In this document: in pieces, positions 39,642-41,286 of the stretch | Layout of the letters: every line of letters starts with the position of its first letter | Position numbering within the stretch: the stretch's first letter is position 1 | DNA from: Phycisphaerae bacterium | Lineage (GTDB): Bacteria; Planctomycetota; Phycisphaerae; Sedimentisphaerales; Anaerobacaceae | Assembly: GCA_028714855.1 (NCBI GenBank) | Contig: JAQTLP010000014.1 | Coordinates: 1 to 41,286 of the forward strand | DNA length: 41,286 nt | Reading direction: 5' to 3' | Position numbers and translations under genes: made by a program | Notes under the pieces: model-generated | Databases searched by the model: none | Seen by the model: the letters and a program-made list of their open reading frames with translations, nothing else | Told to the model about the DNA's origin: nothing

Positions 39642-40814
39642 TTATTTTGGGGCGAATTTTTTGCGGTAGTCCAAAGGGCTCATTCCTTTTTGCTGCTTGA
39701 AATAACGAGCAATATTATTAGCTGCATAGGGATACCCCAGTAACTTTGCAATCTGGGACACGGATAAATTTGTGCCAATCAACATATTAGCCATCTGATT
39801 AATGCGGGTATATTTGATTTCTTCGTGTATTGAGTGGTTTAGGACTTTGCGGAAATGCTGCTCGAGGGCTCTGCGAGAGAGGCCAACCGCCTGAGCAACA
39901 TCGCCGACCTGGATTATCTCTCTGGAATGCCTGCGAATAAAGCTGATGGCTTCTGCGACATCCTTGTCTTCTATGGCCATAATGTCCGTAGATTGTCTAG
40001 TTACGACGTGCAAAGGCAAGATGGTAACTTCTTTTTCATTTTCTGTTATTTTCTGGTTCCTCATCAGCTTATCGAGGATTTTCGCAGCTTCGTAGCCAGC
40101 TCTTTCGGTGCTTAAAGCTATGCTTGATAACTGTGGATAAGAGAAATTGCAGATTAATTCGTCGTTGTCAACGCCGAGAATAGCCACATCGTCGGGGATT
40201 TTACATTCTGCGATTTTACAGGCCGCCAGTATATCCAGGCCACGGTCGTCATTACAAGCCATCAGGGCGACAGGCTTTGGCAAAGACTCGAGCCAGGCGG
40301 CGATGAGGGACTGCTCTTTGGCTGGCTTGCGCAGATGCTTTGCTCCTGGTTGCTGGTAAACAGAAGTCTGGAAGCCGGACTCGGCGAGGATGCGTTTAAA
40401 ACCATCGCACTTTTGCTGAGACCAAATCATATCGTCGAAGCCACAGTAGGCAAAATTTCTGAAGCCGCGTTGAATAAAATACTCAGCTGCCATACGACCA
40501 GCGTCGATTTCATCGGTGGAGAGGCGACAGGCTTTGTGTTTTGGCTTATCCAAACCGCAAATAACGGCCGGTAGGCCTAGATTAACGATACTGTCAATGA
40601 AATCAGGGTCCCAAGTGTGGGCAATAACGCCGTCCGCATCTATGTCCGTGAGCCATTTGTGCGATTTTTCTTTGTCCTGTCTGTAGAACTCCGGCTTCAT
40701 ATAGTAGAGCCAGTGCCCGTGAAGGTTGGAATACTGGATAATGCCGTGGAGCAACCCTCTGCCGAAGCTTCTTGACCTTTCGATGATTAATATAACTTTG
40801 GGAATTTTTAACAT
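39642..40814 (-). CDS. XylR-like regulator (sugar-binding domain + AraC HTH)
   Basis: A 390-aa regulator. Residues 1-275 are a LacI/GalR-type periplasmic-binding fold with DADGVIAHTWDP, LPAVICGLDKPKHKACRLSTDEIDAGRMAAEYFIQRGF and VAILGVDNDELICNFSYPQLSSI. Residues about 285-390 are an AraC DNA-binding domain with VGDVAQAVGLSRRALEQHFRKVLNHSIHEEI and SVSQIAKLLGYPYAANNIARYFKQQKGMSPLDYRK. This layout is that of XylR, which senses a sugar and activates catabolic genes. The esterase gene follows after 42 bases, so it is the likely target and co-operon member. A 12-bp palindrome lies 47 bases before its start. Confidence 0.9.
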   Translation of the reverse strand: MLKIPKVILIIERSRSFGRGLLHGIIQYSNLHGHWLYYMKPEFYRQDKEKSHKWLTDIDADGVIAHTWDPDFIDSIVNLGLPAVICGLDKPKHKACRLSTDEIDAGRMAAEYFIQRGFRNFAYCGFDDMIWSQQKCDGFKRILAESGFQTSVYQQPGAKHLRKPAKEQSLIAAWLESLPKPVALMACNDDRGLDILAACKIAECKIPDDVAILGVDNDELICNFSYPQLSSIALSTERAGYEAAKILDKLMRNQKITENEKEVTILPLHVVTRQSTDIMAIEDKDVAEAISFIRRHSREIIQVGDVAQAVGLSRRALEQHFRKVLNHSIHEEIKYTRINQMANMLIGTNLSVSQIAKLLGYPYAANNIARYFKQQKGMSPLDYRKKFAPK

Positions 40815-40860
40815 ATATTTGTTATTATACTATATCTTTCTATGCTGTGTCTATAAGGAA

Positions 40861-40893
40861 TTATGCGCAAAATGATGTTATTTTTGCGCATAA
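40861..40893. promoter_or_regulatory. operator-like perfect inverted repeat
   Basis: TTATGCGCAAAA (40861-40872) and TTTTGCGCATAA (40882-40893) are perfect complements over 12 bp with a 9-base spacer. The half-site TGCGCA is itself symmetric. It sits between divergent regulator and secreted-protein genes and is a strong candidate site for the XylR-like protein. The rest of the gap (40894-41056) is AT-rich without a gene. Confidence 0.6.
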
Positions 40894-41056
40894 TAACGGC
40901 CCGTTTGGGGCCGGAGTATGTATAATTACTATAGTGTGCTATTAGGCTATATTACTGCTGTTATTTAATGCCGTGTTTGCAACAGGGTTAATCCTCGTGT
41001 CGAGCATAAGCAAGAGGAGCACTTTGGGTGAAAGTTGAAGAGGAAGGTGTTCGTTG

Positions 41057-41137
41057 ATGTTAAGCCAAAAAACAATTAATCATTTCATTAATAAAGCAAA
41101 TAAACATTTCGTTAATAATTACAATCTAATTTTTTAG
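41057..41137 (+). other. possible 26-codon leader peptide
   Basis: ATG 41057 is preceded by AGGAAGG (41041-41047) and encodes 26 residues rich in Asn, Lys, His and Phe. Its TAG stop overlaps the ribosome-binding site of the next gene. It spans two copies of CATTTC(A/G)TTAATAA (41081 and 41105). It may be a translated leader; equally it may be chance in AT-rich DNA. Confidence 0.3.
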
Positions 41138-41147
41138 GAGAAATACC

Positions 41148-41286
41148 ATGTATAGAAAATTTCTGTTTTTAGCCACTCTCGTCCTGGTGCTAAGCCTGGT
41201 ATGCAGCAGCTACGGCGCAGATACCACTGCTCCAAGGCCGGTCCCTGCGAAGTGGCGGATTGTCCCGATAACACTTGGGCCAACCT
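41148..41286 (+). CDS. secreted protein, 5' part only
   Basis: ATG 41148 has AGGAG 7 bases upstream. The first 46 residues are visible before the window ends: a signal peptide (MYRKFLFLATLVLVLSLVCSSYGA, cleavage near 24) and then DTTAPRPVPAKWRIVPITLG. Similar DTTxPxPxPxxW starts occur in planctomycete proteins with LamG or Ig-like repeats, but the family cannot be fixed from so little. It is divergent from the XylR-like gene and may share the operator at 40861. Confidence 0.75.
   Translation, partial: MYRKFLFLATLVLVLSLVCSSYGADTTAPRPVPAKWRIVPITLGPT

Noticed and set aside
40132-40140. TGTGGATAA, an exact DnaA box on the minus strand
   Set aside because: Single copy inside the XylR-like gene and far from dnaA; expected by chance in 41 kb.

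Overview
The window looks like a piece of a Planctomycetota chromosome, probably near the Phycisphaerae/Sedimentisphaerales. This is inferred from five PEP-CTERM surface proteins, two dockerin-bearing secreted proteins (one with a TIGR03790-type body), a tiny histone-H1-like protein, a sialate O-acetylesterase paired with a XylR-type regulator, and a pyrophosphate-type phosphofructokinase. No single marker proves the assignment.

Layout. 1-5.5 kb: a secreted dockerin protein, a DUF6941-like protein, the ribosome-rescue factor ArfB, an iron-sulfur flavoprotein and a membrane aminopropyltransferase-like protein with TPRs. 5.7-7.6 kb: a complete-looking retron, made of a promoter, a structured msr/msd RNA closed by a perfect 12-bp a1/a2 repeat, a 73-aa protein, an XRE regulator and a retron-type reverse transcriptase. 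7.7-14.8 kb: addB-addA, the RecBCD-like helicase-nuclease, directly downstream of the retron. 14.8-21.7 kb: PPi-phosphofructokinase, PnuC, an OLD-family ATPase/TOPRIM nuclease, ftsY and dnaA. 21.8-28.8 kb: five PEP-CTERM genes and one TIGR03790-dockerin gene, all on the minus strand, with shared promoters, leaders and terminators. 29-35.2 kb: family-4 uracil-DNA glycosylase, glutamate dehydrogenase with a divergent LysR gene, a HAD phosphatase, a LolA-like protein, a WrbA-like flavodoxin, an H1-like protein and a FabZ-like dehydratase. 35.2-37.3 kb: a 5'-truncated Rhs gene abutting tRNA-Glu, a DUF3592-like membrane gene and a displaced Rhs fragment. 37.3-41.3 kb: a ferredoxin, the sialate esterase with its regulator, and the start of another secreted protein.

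The most interesting object is the retron. Its a2 strand contains the ribosome-binding site of the 73-aa gene, so folding of the ncRNA could control translation of that protein. An inverted repeat flanks the -10 box and may be the XRE operator. The retron sits 137 bp upstream of addBA in the same orientation, which invites the hypothesis that it monitors AddAB, as one studied E. coli retron monitors RecBCD. The second notable theme is the PEP-CTERM cluster with repeated regulatory DNA and a possible cohesin-dockerin pair. The third is the Rhs/tRNA junction with a duplicated core fragment.
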